64,000 nucleotides of DNA from an uncultured Christensenellaceae bacterium (GCA_910585195.1 CAJUCX010000009.1:1-64000), one strand, 5' to 3'; shown: positions 16,360-25,394, counted from the first letter of the stretch. Notes: generated from the sequence alone by a model not told the origin. Translations and numbers: made by a program.

Positions 16360-17485
16360 TTGAATTTTTCTCCGAAGGAAAAAGCAAATCAAAAATATTT
16401 GCTTTTTTTACTTCGTTAAGTGTAACGATATTTGAAGAAAAAATCAACTGATTGTTAAATGAAATTTCAATTTGACCGACTTTTTGATTTTTGCATACTG
16501 GTGCTTTAATCGAGTTTTCGATATCTATTGATGTTGAAACTAAGTTGTCTTCACTCCCGTCTTTTTTGAGCGGATAACTGAAAGTTTGTTCTACATTGAC
16601 GTTTACAAAATCTTCTTTGCCTTTTACTACACTTACGTAGTTTGAATTTAAGCAGTTTTCAGTCAAGTTGCGCATTTCGTAATTATTAAAGCAGTTTTCC
16701 ATAATTGTCATACTGTCTTCAAACATCGGACCGCAATTTAACAATACTACTACCAATTGCATTCCTTCGCGCTCTGCCGCGCCGACAAAACATCTGCCAG
16801 CTTTTTTTGTATAACCTGTTTTAACGCCGTTTGCGCCGTCAAATTGTTTTAGTATCTTATTTTTATTTAATATAACTCTTTGGTAATCATACCCTTCGTT
16901 TGAAATTAAAACTTTTTGCGTAGAAACTATTTCTTTTACGATATCATTGTTCATCGCCGCGCAGGCTATCAAGCCCAAATCGTGTGCCGAAGTATAGTGA
17001 TTGTCGTCAGGCAAACCGTGCGGATTTGTAAAATTTGTATTTGTGCAGCCAAGTTCCCTTGCCTTTTCATTCATCATATCTGCAAAAGTATCTATACTGC
17101 CGCCTGCATGAAGCGCCAACGCTACCGCACAATCGTTGCCGCTTTGCAACATTAGTCCGTATAATAACTCTTTGACGGTAAGATGTTCTCCCGCACGCAG
17201 ATATATAGAAGAACCTTCAACCCCCTGCGCTTGTCTTGGTATTTCAACAACTTCGTCAATATTGCAATTTTCCGCTACGACTAATGCAGTCATTATTTTT
17301 GTAGTACTTGCTTCCGGTAATTGTTGATTTGGATTTTTTTCATATAATATACGGCCGGAATTTGCCTCTATAACAACGCACGCTTTTGCCGAAGTATTTA
17401 CGTCGGTTGCCGCATAAACACCCGACGGAGCCAAAAATAAAAGGCACAACGGAATTATGAGCAGAAATTTATAAAATTTTTTCAT
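16346..17485 (-). CDS. D-alanyl-D-alanine carboxypeptidase (PBP5 type)
   Basis: A 379-aa exported penicillin-binding protein that trims the terminal D-Ala of peptidoglycan stem peptides. A signal peptide ends near residue 25 (GVYA-A). The active-site motifs are all present: S60-TT-K63, S115-G-N117 and K222-T-G224. A C-terminal PBP5 beta domain follows. Its place beside ytfJ, scpAB and rluB resembles the dacB region of Bacillus, so a role in spore cortex is possible. A paralogue lies at 20682-21845. Confidence 0.92.
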   Translation of the reverse strand: MKKFYKFLLIIPLCLLFLAPSGVYAATDVNTSAKACVVIEANSGRILYEKNPNQQLPEASTTKIMTALVVAENCNIDEVVEIPRQAQGVEGSSIYLRAGEHLTVKELLYGLMLQSGNDCAVALALHAGGSIDTFADMMNEKARELGCTNTNFTNPHGLPDDNHYTSAHDLGLIACAAMNNDIVKEIVSTQKVLISNEGYDYQRVILNKNKILKQFDGANGVKTGYTKKAGRCFVGAAEREGMQLVVVLLNCGPMFEDSMTIMENCFNNYEMRNLTENCLNSNYVSVVKGKEDFVNVNVEQTFSYPLKKDGSEDNLVSTSIDIENSIKAPVCKNQKVGQIEISFNNQLIFSSNIVTLNEVKKANIFDLLFPSEKNSNDKT

Positions 17486-17866
17486 TTAACACCTGTTCAT
17501 ATGCAAAAAAATATCTTTGGCAAGGTCTGCAAATTTATCGACTTCGGTCTGATTGTTTTCCGTGCTGATTAATTGCACCTTATCGCAAGTAACTATAAGA
17601 AAGCCTATCGGTGTAATAGACGCGCCGCCGCCGGATGCCCCTGCAAATTGATTTATTGTTCCGTTTGACATAATGCCGGGTTTCTTTCCGCCGTATTCTC
17701 CGCCGCCGGCGGCAAAACCAAACGATACTTGCGATATAGGCAAAATCGTACAGCCGTCGGGTGTTACGAATGGTTTTCCTATTACAGAATCTGCATCAGT
17801 AAGCGCTTTCAGATGATAACTCATACCGTCGACGATTTCTTTAATTTTATTTTGAGTTGCTTCCAT
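17486..17866 (-). CDS. ytfJ: Sporulation protein YtfJ (GerW family)
   Basis: A 126-aa protein with the YtfJ signature: VIGKPF, TILPISQVSFGFAAGGGEYG (glycine-rich) and a central GGGASITPIGFL block. In Bacillus YtfJ/GerW is made in sporulation and affects germination. Its start lies 46 nt inside the upstream DUF2953 gene and has a CGGAG ribosome-binding site, so the two are translationally coupled, like ytfI-ytfJ in Bacillus. No signal peptide is present. Confidence 0.9.
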   Translation of the reverse strand: MEATQNKIKEIVDGMSYHLKALTDADSVIGKPFVTPDGCTILPISQVSFGFAAGGGEYGGKKPGIMSNGTINQFAGASGGGASITPIGFLIVTCDKVQLISTENNQTEVDKFADLAKDIFLHMNRC

Positions 17867-18333
17867 AAATATACTCCGAATGACGTTATTATTCTAAATA
17901 TAATGTCTGCAATTGAAGAACAAAATATTCCTTCCGCTGAGATGAGTTTTTGGTTGTAGGCATTTTGAAAGTAAACATAAAATTTATCTTGATATATTTG
18001 ACGGCAAATTGTAACAACGCTGTTAATTGCAGATAAAAAGCAAGCGGTCTGTCGGAAATCAAAAATAAACATTATGCAAGCGGTTTTTAATTTGAACGCT
18101 TTTTTTATATTGATTTTTTTATTTTTGAAACTTACTTCCAAAGGTTTTTTGTTTTTTCCGTCAATAATTTTTACGCCGTCAATATAAAAATATTTGGTAA
18201 TTATCTTTACAAAATCAAACAGTTTCACTTGTAAAGATAAATGTTTTTTGACAAAATCAACCGAGAGTCCGAAATAAAATTTAAGCGGGCAAAACAACAA
18301 AAAAATTATCAATAAAAAAAACAATGCCAACAT
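17821..18333 (-). CDS. DUF2953 (YtfI-like) membrane-anchored protein
   Basis: A 170-aa protein with one N-terminal membrane helix (about 1-16, very rich in Leu/Phe/Ile) and a basic C-terminal part containing aromatic-rich stretches. Position directly upstream of and overlapping ytfJ, and the overall build, match the YtfI/DUF2953 family found beside ytfJ in spore formers. The function is unknown; a sporulation role is inferred from context only. Confidence 0.65.
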   Translation of the reverse strand: MLALFFLLIIFLLFCPLKFYFGLSVDFVKKHLSLQVKLFDFVKIITKYFYIDGVKIIDGKNKKPLEVSFKNKKINIKKAFKLKTACIMFIFDFRQTACFLSAINSVVTICRQIYQDKFYVYFQNAYNQKLISAEGIFCSSIADIIFRIITSFGVYLWKQLKIKLKKSSTV

Positions 18334-18362
18334 AATGTTAGCATTGTGAAAAACAGATTTAA

Positions 18363-19016
18363 TTATTCAATAATTTCTACCTGTTCGTCTTTCAAAAACT
18401 CAGGTATCTCTTCTTTTTCCGGTATATCGACACCAATATTTTCATTTGACTTCATATCGAATAAACTGGTGTCTTCTTCTTTAATCGGTATTGTTTCTAT
18501 TCTATCGGCAAGAGATTCATAGTCAGGCAAGTCGTCTAAGTCGTTTAGAGAAAATCTCTTCAAAAATTCGTCGGTAGTACCAAACAATAACGGCTTGCCG
18601 ACAGCGTCTTTTTTTCCGACTACTTCGATAAGATTCATTTTTGACAGGTTTTGTACGGCATAAGTACAGTCAACACCGCGAATTTCTTCGATTTCAAGCC
18701 TTGTGATTGGCTGCTTGTACGCAATAATCGACAACGTTTCCAGCATCGCTTTAGTAAGTTCTTTTTCTCTTATAGGGTTAAGCACTTCCGCAACGGCGTC
18801 TATGTACTTTGGATTAGTGGCAAATTGCAATTTATTTTTGAACTTCAACACGTTTATTCCGCAATCTTCGGAATATTTTTTTTGCAAGTCAGACAGTGCT
18901 TTGTCAAATTTTGCGCGTGAGATTTGCAGTTTTTCCAACAAAAAATCAATTTCAACTTCTTTACCGGAAGCAAATAAAATGGCTTCCAGTTTATTTACTA
19001 ATTTTTCTTTATCCAT
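18363..19016 (-). CDS. scpB: Segregation and condensation protein B
   Basis: A 217-aa winged-helix kleisin-associated subunit of the SMC-ScpA-ScpB condensin that organises and segregates the chromosome. Typical motifs are EAILFASGKEV near the N-terminus and the strongly conserved KQPITRLEIEEIRGVD. The C-terminal 30 residues are acidic. I place the start at 19016 (MDKEKLV), preceded by GAGG, overlapping the scpA stop by 8 nt. Confidence 0.95.
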   Translation of the reverse strand: MDKEKLVNKLEAILFASGKEVEIDFLLEKLQISRAKFDKALSDLQKKYSEDCGINVLKFKNKLQFATNPKYIDAVAEVLNPIREKELTKAMLETLSIIAYKQPITRLEIEEIRGVDCTYAVQNLSKMNLIEVVGKKDAVGKPLLFGTTDEFLKRFSLNDLDDLPDYESLADRIETIPIKEEDTSLFDMKSNENIGVDIPEKEEIPEFLKDEQVEIIE

Positions 19017-19788
19017 TATATTCCTCATTTTCTTCCGACGGAATGAATACGTCTATGTAATTTGGATTTTTTTCGATATATATTTCTTCGAAAGCGTCGT
19101 CTTGTTTTACGAAAATATATTGAAATTTAAGCAGTTCAAGCATAGCGGAAAACGTAACCACGACTTCCATTTTTGTAACTCCGTCGTCAAATAAATTTGA
19201 AAACTCCACTTTCTCTTTTTTGTTTAACGCGTCTTGAATGTAAATTATTTTATCGGCAACGCTGAATTGGTCTTTTAATATGTGCTTTGAGTTGTCTTCC
19301 GTACTTCTTGTGTTGACCTTGTGTAAAAGTTTTGCAAACGCGTCAAGCAAGTTATCAAGCGACATATCTTTTGCAACAAAGCGCGTGCTGATTTTTATAT
19401 CATCCAGTGGCTTATATAATCTATCGACTGTCTCTATATCTTTAAGTTTTGCGGAAATTTCTTTGAAGCGCTTATATTCTTCCAAATTGCGAATAAATTC
19501 CTTTTCAGGCGAAGATTCCTCGTCTTCGTTAGGAATAACAGGCAACAGCGAGTGCGATTTTATTTCCATAAGCGTTGCCGCAATTGCCATATATTCGCTT
19601 GCCTTATCAACGTCGATTGTAGACAGTTGGTTCATATACAGCAAAAATTGGTCGGTAACTTGCGAAACGAAAATATCTTTAATTTCTATCTTTGCTTCTT
19701 TTACCAAATGCAGTAGCAAATCCAACGGTCCTTCGAAGTTGCTGAGTTTTAATTCAAGTTCATTCGCTTTGTAAATTTGTTCTTCCAT
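19009..19788 (-). CDS. scpA: Segregation and condensation protein A (kleisin)
   Basis: A 259-aa kleisin bridging SMC heads. The family N-terminus FEGPLDLLLHLVKEAKI (about 19-35) contacts the SMC neck. The middle region binds ScpB, and the C-terminal winged helix (about 190-245) binds the SMC cap. It lies 6 bp after the M50 protease and overlaps scpB, as is usual in Firmicutes. Confidence 0.95.
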   Translation of the reverse strand: MEEQIYKANELELKLSNFEGPLDLLLHLVKEAKIEIKDIFVSQVTDQFLLYMNQLSTIDVDKASEYMAIAATLMEIKSHSLLPVIPNEDEESSPEKEFIRNLEEYKRFKEISAKLKDIETVDRLYKPLDDIKISTRFVAKDMSLDNLLDAFAKLLHKVNTRSTEDNSKHILKDQFSVADKIIYIQDALNKKEKVEFSNLFDDGVTKMEVVVTFSAMLELLKFQYIFVKQDDAFEEIYIEKNPNYIDVFIPSEENEEYNG

Positions 19789-19794
19789 AGTTTG

Positions 19795-20538
19795 TTATAA
19801 CCCAAATAATCCCCAAAAACCTGTAAATAACCGCAATAGCAAGTTGCTGAACGTACTTATATACCAAGTAAACGGTTCGAATATAGGAAGATAACTTAAT
19901 ACAATTATTGCAATAAAAAGAATAAAACTGTATCTTCTTAAAAATTCTACAAACCTGTTGCCGTAACTGCAAAAACCTTCCAAAACCCTAAAACCGTCAA
20001 GCGGATATAACGGTAATATATTAAACAGCGCAAGGCTAATGTGAATTAAGGTTGAAAAAAATAAAAAGAAATACAGCAAATATATAAGTAAATATAAGAA
20101 ATTACTGTTTACCAACGTTTCTGCCGGTACAAATGCGCCCAACAACATATACAACAAAGTGCATATAAACGCAGAAATTAGGTTCATAAAGATACCCGCC
20201 AAAGAAACAAGTATCGTGTCGCGTTTTTGGTTGTTGAGATTATAAAAATTGACGGGAACAGGTTTTGCCCAACCGAACCCCACCAAAATAAGCATTATGC
20301 CGCCCAACGGGTCAATATGCTTTATCGGGTTAATCGTCATTCTTCCTGAAAGTTTTGCTGTGCTGTCCCCGCACTTATATGCAACGAAAGCGTGTCCGAA
20401 TTCGTGGATAGAAAGTGCAAATAGTATCGCCAAAATGTAAGCAGCAAGGCACAGTATACTTTCTACAGTAGTAGACGCCGTAATATCTGTCCAAGGCAAA
20501 GAATATACCCAAGGTCTTTCAAAAAAGTCAAAAATCAT
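19795..20538 (-). CDS. Site-2 protease family (M50) membrane metalloprotease
   Basis: A 247-aa polytopic zinc protease. H45-E46-FG-H49 is the zinc-binding HExxH, and NILPLYPLDGFRV supplies the third ligand, Asp. No PDZ domain is present, unlike rseP at 51580-52638. Such short M50 proteins directly upstream of scpA are common in Clostridia (YwhC type). SpoIVFB, the target of SpoIVB signalling, is also an M50 protease, but this one shows no SpoIVFB-specific CBS domain and has a vegetative promoter, so that link is weak. First gene of its operon. Confidence 0.88.
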   Translation of the reverse strand: MIFDFFERPWVYSLPWTDITASTTVESILCLAAYILAILFALSIHEFGHAFVAYKCGDSTAKLSGRMTINPIKHIDPLGGIMLILVGFGWAKPVPVNFYNLNNQKRDTILVSLAGIFMNLISAFICTLLYMLLGAFVPAETLVNSNFLYLLIYLLYFFLFFSTLIHISLALFNILPLYPLDGFRVLEGFCSYGNRFVEFLRRYSFILFIAIIVLSYLPIFEPFTWYISTFSNLLLRLFTGFWGLFGL

Positions 20539-20564
20539 AATTCACCTAATTCACTTATTTAGAT

Positions 20565-20593
20565 AATATAACAATATTTTTTCTTTCTGTCAA
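20565..20593 (-). promoter_or_regulatory. Sigma-A promoter of the M50-scpA-scpB operon
   Basis: A perfect TTGACA (20588-20593) and TATATT (20565-20570) on the minus strand with a 17-bp spacer, about 27 bp before the start codon. A palindrome (ACTTATC at 20615-20621, GATAAGT at 20628-20634) lies just upstream. Confidence 0.8.
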
Positions 20594-20651
20594 TTTTACG
20601 CAGATAATAAAAGTACTTATCTTAAATGATAAGTCTCATTAAAAATGATAT

Positions 20652-20683
20652 AAAAAAAGAAGCGCAAATGCGCTCCTTTTTTT
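20652..20683 (-). terminator. Terminator of dacF
   Basis: A GC-rich AGCGC/GCGCT hairpin core flanked by an A-run and a T-run (minus strand GAGCGCATTTGCGCTTC followed by T7), at the end of the dacF gene. Confidence 0.8.
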
Positions 20684-21845
20684 ACCATTGTTTAATTATA
20701 TTATTTAACGAATCGAAATAATTTGCTTTTTCTATTGTTTCCGTTGCCACTAAGTTTACTTCTTTCAAAACAGTTTCGCCGTCTTTGATATATGCTTTAC
20801 CTACGACGTCGCCCTTTGCAACAGGTGCTTTGACATTTTTTTCGAGTTCAATTACCAATTCGCCTTTTTGTTCGCCCTTTTTGCCAAACAAGTTTAAGTT
20901 TTGCTCGGCCTCTGCTTTTACGGTATCGGATTTGCCGCCGCTTACAGAAACTTCTTCATTTATTTTTTCACCTTTTTTCAAGAACGGTTTAGATTGGTAA
21001 TTTGCAAATCCATAGTCAAACAGCATTTTGTTTTCGTTAAATCTAGTACTACTGTCAGGACCGCCCACTATTACGGAAACAAGTCTCATATCATTTCTCA
21101 TTGCCGTTGCGGCAAGACAGTGTTTTGCTTCTGCCGTATAGCCTGTTTTACCTGCATCGCAACCGTTATATTGTCTGATAAGTTTGTTTGTATTTGTAAG
21201 TCCGGTTACCCTTCCGCTTGGATGTACGAAATCATCCATCCAAATTTTAGTATAACGGAAGTAGTCCTGATGTTTAATCAATTCATTAAACATTTTGCCA
21301 ACGTCTCTTGCGGTAGAAAATTGTCCGACAACGGGCAACCCCGTACAATTTACAAAGACAGTATTTTCCATACCTAGTTGATTTGCCTTATTGTTCATTT
21401 GCTCTACAAAACTTTCAACGCTGCCGCTGATATGTTCTGCCATGGCAACACAACTGTCGTTTGCCGAAGCAATCGCTATACTTTTTATCAAATCATCGGC
21501 TTTATATTGACTGCCTGCGTCTAAAAATGCTTGCGAGCCGCCCATCGATGCGGAACGTTGACTTACGGTTACCGTGTCATCATAAGAAATCTTACCTGCG
21601 TCGGCATTTTCAAAGCACAGCAATAATGTCATTATTTTTACCATACTTGCAATTGGTCTGCGTTCGTCTGCATTCGATTCAAACAAAACTTCACCAGTGT
21701 CCGACGACATAAGCACTGCCGATTTCGATTGCAACTGCATTCCGCTTGCTTGTATTTTTGCTTCAACGGCATTTGCGCTGTTCATTCCGCAAAACAGAAA
21801 TACAGCCAACATCCCGCTTAAAACAAACAATAATTTTCGTTTCAT
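20682..21845 (-). CDS. dacF: D-alanyl-D-alanine carboxypeptidase DacF
   Basis: A 387-aa exported PBP5-type carboxypeptidase. The signal peptide ends near residue 26 (NSANA-V). The catalytic motifs are S67-MV-K70, S127-A-N129 and K233-T-G235, and a PBP5_C beta domain occupies the C-terminal 100 residues. Clustering with spoIIM and spoIVB suggests the sporulation paralogue DacF, which tunes spore cortex cross-linking. Upstream, GAATT (18 bp) AATACTA on the minus strand resembles a forespore sigma-F/G promoter, matching known dacF control, though weakly. Confidence 0.87.
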   Translation of the reverse strand: MKRKLLFVLSGMLAVFLFCGMNSANAVEAKIQASGMQLQSKSAVLMSSDTGEVLFESNADERRPIASMVKIMTLLLCFENADAGKISYDDTVTVSQRSASMGGSQAFLDAGSQYKADDLIKSIAIASANDSCVAMAEHISGSVESFVEQMNNKANQLGMENTVFVNCTGLPVVGQFSTARDVGKMFNELIKHQDYFRYTKIWMDDFVHPSGRVTGLTNTNKLIRQYNGCDAGKTGYTAEAKHCLAATAMRNDMRLVSVIVGGPDSSTRFNENKMLFDYGFANYQSKPFLKKGEKINEEVSVSGGKSDTVKAEAEQNLNLFGKKGEQKGELVIELEKNVKAPVAKGDVVGKAYIKDGETVLKEVNLVATETIEKANYFDSLNNIIKQW

Positions 21846-21894
21846 ACCCTTTCACCTCGTCATTAGTATTTGTAGGTTTAACCGGTTTAATTCT

Positions 21895-22485
21895 TTAACA
21901 AGACAATAAAATGGGTTTTAGAATTACGAAAATTAAAATACACTCTGCAAGTGCCAAAATAACGCAAAGAAATGCCAAGAATATAATGAAGTCTTTTGAA
22001 TTATTTTTTATGCAAATATTATTACAGTAATAGTAAGATGAAATTATCGCAATTACCAATAATAAGGCAAGCTGTTGCAGTGAAAAAATCAAAAGCACAA
22101 ACAAAATCGCAATTATTGAAAAAGTGGCTAAAAGCACTTTTACCGAGCATAAAAACGCTATGCCCCTAATTAAAATGAGCAGATAACCCAACCAAAAAGT
22201 AAATTTATTTTGCGACAATAAAATAAATATCACGGAAAACACTACAAGAGTTAATAAAAATCTCCAAAGCGCCCCAAAAAAATTGCCCATATAAAATAAA
22301 TCTATAAACCAATTTATCGAGCTATTAAAAAAAATCAACGTGCTTGCATTGGAAAACAAAATCCCCAGAATTATTCCAAGCAGAAAGGTTGCAACGTAAG
22401 ATATTGCAACCCATAAGTTTCTTTTGAGATAATATATAGCGTCAAAAAGATTGTTTTTAATGTTCTGTATTATACCGTTAAACAT
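21895..22485 (-). CDS. spoIIM: Stage II sporulation protein M
   Basis: A 196-aa membrane protein with five or six hydrophobic segments and the SpoIIM-like N-terminus (short amphipathic stretch, then a glycine-rich helix LLGIILGILF). SpoIIM, with SpoIID and SpoIIP, drives peptidoglycan remodelling during engulfment. It lies between dacF and spoIVB. A sigma-E-like promoter ends five bases before the ATG and there is no Shine-Dalgarno, so the transcript may be leaderless. Mother-cell sigma-E control is known for spoIIM in Bacillus. Confidence 0.8.
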   Translation of the reverse strand: MFNGIIQNIKNNLFDAIYYLKRNLWVAISYVATFLLGIILGILFSNASTLIFFNSSINWFIDLFYMGNFFGALWRFLLTLVVFSVIFILLSQNKFTFWLGYLLILIRGIAFLCSVKVLLATFSIIAILFVLLIFSLQQLALLLVIAIISSYYYCNNICIKNNSKDFIIFLAFLCVILALAECILIFVILKPILLSC

Positions 22486-22490
22486 ATGAC

Positions 22491-22519
22491 AATATATGTC
22501 ATAAAAATCTGTTTTATGC
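22491..22519 (-). promoter_or_regulatory. Sigma-E-like promoter of spoIIM
   Basis: On the minus strand GCATAAA (22513-22519), a 14-bp spacer, and CATATATT (22491-22498). These match the sigma-E consensus (GCATATT, CATACAAT) at 5 of 7 and 6 of 8 positions with the preferred spacing, just before the spoIIM ATG at 22485. Confidence 0.6.
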
Positions 22520-22521
22520 TT

Positions 22522-23619
22522 TTATTCCGTAAGCATCCACTGAGCAAACATTCCGAATCCGCGCGTCGGGTCATTTATAAATACGTGAGTTACCGCCCCT
22601 ACAATTTTCCCGTTTTGTATTATCGGACTTCCGCTCATTCCTTGTACTATTCCGCCTGCTTTTTCCAGCAGCTCTGTGTCGGTAACTTTAATTACCAATC
22701 CTTTATCGTCTTTTTGCGTTTGATTAGTTACCTTAACAATTTCTATGTCGTAATATTTAGGCGTTTCACCCAAGATTGTAGAATATATTTGTGCTTTGCC
22801 CGGTTTAACTTCTGCAATATTTGCTACTTCAATAGTATTTTTTGAATCAAAAACCTCTGGATAAGCACTTAATTGACCGTACACGCCGAATTTATTGTTT
22901 TTATATATTTTCCCTATTTCTTTTGTATTCAAAAATGCGCCTTTAAGCTCACCCGCGTCGCCTTTAACGCCTTTGTTTATTCCTAATATCGTGCATTCGT
23001 AAACGCTTCCGCCCGTTATTTCAACAATTTCACCGTTTTTTGTTGTAATAGGATGACCTAATGATGCAAAGTATTTGCCGTCCTTAACAAAGGTAAGAGT
23101 GCCTACACCGTTGCTGACGTCTTTTGCCCATAAACCCAACTTATAATTGCCTGACAATACGTCGCATTGCGGAGTTATGAAAGTTTCATACTCTTGACCG
23201 TTTCTTAAATAAGTAACCGTTAATTCCCCTGTTTTGGAATTTGTATATTTACTCAAATCGCTTACTCTTGAAACTTTTTTTCCGTTGATTTTAATAATTT
23301 TGTCGCCTATCGTCAAACCTGACTCCGATGCAGGACATTTTGCGCCGTTTTCCGTAATAATTTCTGAAAATCCCATTACTTCTATGCCGTCGTTTTCAAG
23401 ACTCAGTCCGATAGGTATACCGCCCAAAATTACAGTGCCTAAGTCTTCGTATTTTTGTTTCGGAGCAAACATATCTGCGATATCGTCGAATAAGTCGGCA
23501 TTTGACTGTACGGCGTCTTGAGCCGATACGTCAGGCGAAAGCGCAAAAATGTTGTTTGGCATAATTATAAACAACATTAAAAATGCGCATAAAAACAAAA
23601 CAAACTTAATCTTTTTCAT
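22522..23619 (-). CDS. spoIVB: SpoIVB peptidase
   Basis: A serine peptidase of family S55 made in the forespore and secreted to the intermembrane space, where it triggers pro-sigma-K processing by SpoIVFB. An N-terminal membrane anchor (about 8-25) is followed by a PDZ domain (about 75-150) and the peptidase domain. Numbered from the ATG at 23619, the triad is H189 (SLGHP), D314 and S329 (GMSGSP); the 15-residue Asp-Ser spacing matches Bacillus SpoIVB. I prefer 23619 over the ATG at 23625 because the GAGGTG site is then properly spaced. Here spo0A, usually next to spoIVB, is replaced by spoIIM and dacF. Confidence 0.93.
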   Translation of the reverse strand: MKKIKFVLFLCAFLMLFIIMPNNIFALSPDVSAQDAVQSNADLFDDIADMFAPKQKYEDLGTVILGGIPIGLSLENDGIEVMGFSEIITENGAKCPASESGLTIGDKIIKINGKKVSRVSDLSKYTNSKTGELTVTYLRNGQEYETFITPQCDVLSGNYKLGLWAKDVSNGVGTLTFVKDGKYFASLGHPITTKNGEIVEITGGSVYECTILGINKGVKGDAGELKGAFLNTKEIGKIYKNNKFGVYGQLSAYPEVFDSKNTIEVANIAEVKPGKAQIYSTILGETPKYYDIEIVKVTNQTQKDDKGLVIKVTDTELLEKAGGIVQGMSGSPIIQNGKIVGAVTHVFINDPTRGFGMFAQWMLTE

Positions 23620-23638
23620 TTTCACCTCATAACAAGAT

Positions 23639-23667
23639 TAGTTTGATACGTTTTTGCTACATTATGC
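23639..23667 (-). promoter_or_regulatory. Sigma-F/G-like promoter of spoIVB
   Basis: On the minus strand GCATA (23663-23667), 17-bp spacer, CAAACTA (23639-23645), close to the sigma-G consensus GMATR/CATNMTA. Forespore expression of spoIVB is established in Bacillus. Confidence 0.55.
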
Positions 23668-23700
23668 AAAAAAAAAGACGCTTTTGTAAGCGTTCTTTTT
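23668..23700 (-). terminator. Terminator of the nadK-argR-recN operon
   Basis: GACGCTT/AAGCGTTC hairpin framed by A- and T-runs; on the minus strand it follows recN and is followed by T9. It separates the vegetative recN operon from the forespore spoIVB promoter. Confidence 0.8.
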
Positions 23701-23709
23701 ACAGTGTAT

Positions 23710-25392
23710 TTACAGAGATTTTTTATAATTATCTGCCCATTGTATCAGGTCTTTTGCGTGCAGTTGACCGTATTCTCCTATGTCGCCGCCTACTAAGCGG
23801 CCTATTTCTTTAAGTTTACCGTCAAAGTTTAACGGTGTTACCGTCGTTTTTGTTTTATTTTCGGTTACCGATTTTTCTATCAAAAGATGTGCGTCTGACA
23901 TAGACGCAATTTGCGGCAAATGAGTAATGACAAGACATTGATAGTGTTTGGATATTTTTGCCAATTTACATCCAACAACTTCTGCAATTTTGCCGCTTAT
24001 TCCGCTGTCGATTTCATCAAATACCATAGTCGGTATTTTTTCTATCGTTGCTGTAATATTTTTTAATGCAAGCATAAAACGGCTCATTTCGCCGCCGCTT
24101 ATGATTTTCGCAAGCGGTTTTATAGGTTCTCCCTTATTTGCGGAAAAATAAAATTCTATTTTATCAAAACCGTTTTTACCGCAACCGCAAAAGGCGCTTT
24201 GTTGCGGCATATCTGAAAAAACAACGGCAAACGTTGTGTTTTTCATACCCAAGTCTTGAAGTTCCGTCATAATTTTATTTTCAAATTTTGTTGCGGTTTC
24301 TCTTCTGAATAACGATAAATTTTTTGCAGCAGCGTAAAGTTGCAAAAGAATATTTTCTTTTTTCTCTTTTAATTGCGAAATAATTTCGTCGGAATGCGTA
24401 AGCTCGTCCAGTTTTTGTTTTGCATTCTTACAAAAATCAAGTACTGCGGCAATACTTCCGCCGTATTTCTTTTTTAACAGTTTAATTTTGTCAAGGCGAT
24501 TTTCTATCATGTCCATTTCATATTGGTCAAATTTCAACTCGCTTAAAAAGTTTTCAACCGTTTCGCAAATATCTTGCAATTCATATTTTACAGAACTTAA
24601 TCTTTGCGATGCGGTTTCATATTTTTTATCTATATTATCTATTTGTACGAGATAATTTAAGGCAGAACTTATTTTATCAAGACTGCTGTTTTCACCTGAC
24701 AGTAAACTCAGCGCAGAAGAACAAGCGTAAGTAATCTTTTCCATACTTTTGGCTTTTTGTCTCTGTGCAGATAAATCTTCGTCTTCTCCGTCGAATAATT
24801 CTGCAGATTCTATTTCGTTTATTTGAAAAGACAGCATATCTGCAAGGCGTTCTCTTTCGCTGTCATCTCCGCCGAATTTGTCGAGTTGTTTATTTATATC
24901 GTCAAGTTGTACGCTTAAATCTGAAACGATATTTTTTAATTTTGCATTATCGCCGAAGCCGTCCAAAATTCCTAAATGATTTTCTTGCCTCAACAAATAC
25001 GTTTGCTCATTCTGACCAAACACGTCCACCAATGACGCCGAAATTTGCTTTAAGACAGATTGACTTGCAATTCGCCCGTTTATTCTTATTTCGTTTTTAC
25101 CGCCAACAGACATGATTCTGGACACCGTAAACAAGTCATCTTCCGATTCATACCCGTTTTGTTGAAAAACATTGTTTTCTTCGCATTGAAAAACCGCTTC
25201 AGCAAATGCGGAAGTTTCTCCTGATTTTATAAGCGTTTTGTCTGCGCGCGACCCTAAAACAAATATAAGAGAATCGATAACTATGGATTTGCCCGCGCCT
25301 GTTTCGCCGCTTAAAATATTAAGTCCATTTGAAAACTCTATGTTTGCTTCGTCAATAAGAGCAATGTTTTTTATATACAGACTTTTTAACAT
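23710..25392 (-). CDS. recN: DNA repair protein RecN
   Basis: A 560-aa SMC-like ATPase acting in double-strand break repair. Walker A GETGAGKS lies near residue 30. A long coiled-coil middle (about 150-370) is interrupted by the usual turn, then come signature SGGEMSRFMLAL and Walker B VFDEIDSGISGK. Length is normal. It follows argR by 2 bp, the conserved Firmicutes order argR-recN. Confidence 0.95.
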   Translation of the reverse strand: MLKSLYIKNIALIDEANIEFSNGLNILSGETGAGKSIVIDSLIFVLGSRADKTLIKSGETSAFAEAVFQCEENNVFQQNGYESEDDLFTVSRIMSVGGKNEIRINGRIASQSVLKQISASLVDVFGQNEQTYLLRQENHLGILDGFGDNAKLKNIVSDLSVQLDDINKQLDKFGGDDSERERLADMLSFQINEIESAELFDGEDEDLSAQRQKAKSMEKITYACSSALSLLSGENSSLDKISSALNYLVQIDNIDKKYETASQRLSSVKYELQDICETVENFLSELKFDQYEMDMIENRLDKIKLLKKKYGGSIAAVLDFCKNAKQKLDELTHSDEIISQLKEKKENILLQLYAAAKNLSLFRRETATKFENKIMTELQDLGMKNTTFAVVFSDMPQQSAFCGCGKNGFDKIEFYFSANKGEPIKPLAKIISGGEMSRFMLALKNITATIEKIPTMVFDEIDSGISGKIAEVVGCKLAKISKHYQCLVITHLPQIASMSDAHLLIEKSVTENKTKTTVTPLNFDGKLKEIGRLVGGDIGEYGQLHAKDLIQWADNYKKSL

Positions 25393-25394
25393 AA

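Noticed and set aside
19795..20538. M50 protease as SpoIVFB
   Set aside because: No CBS domain, a vegetative promoter and scpA linkage favour the general YwhC-type protease.
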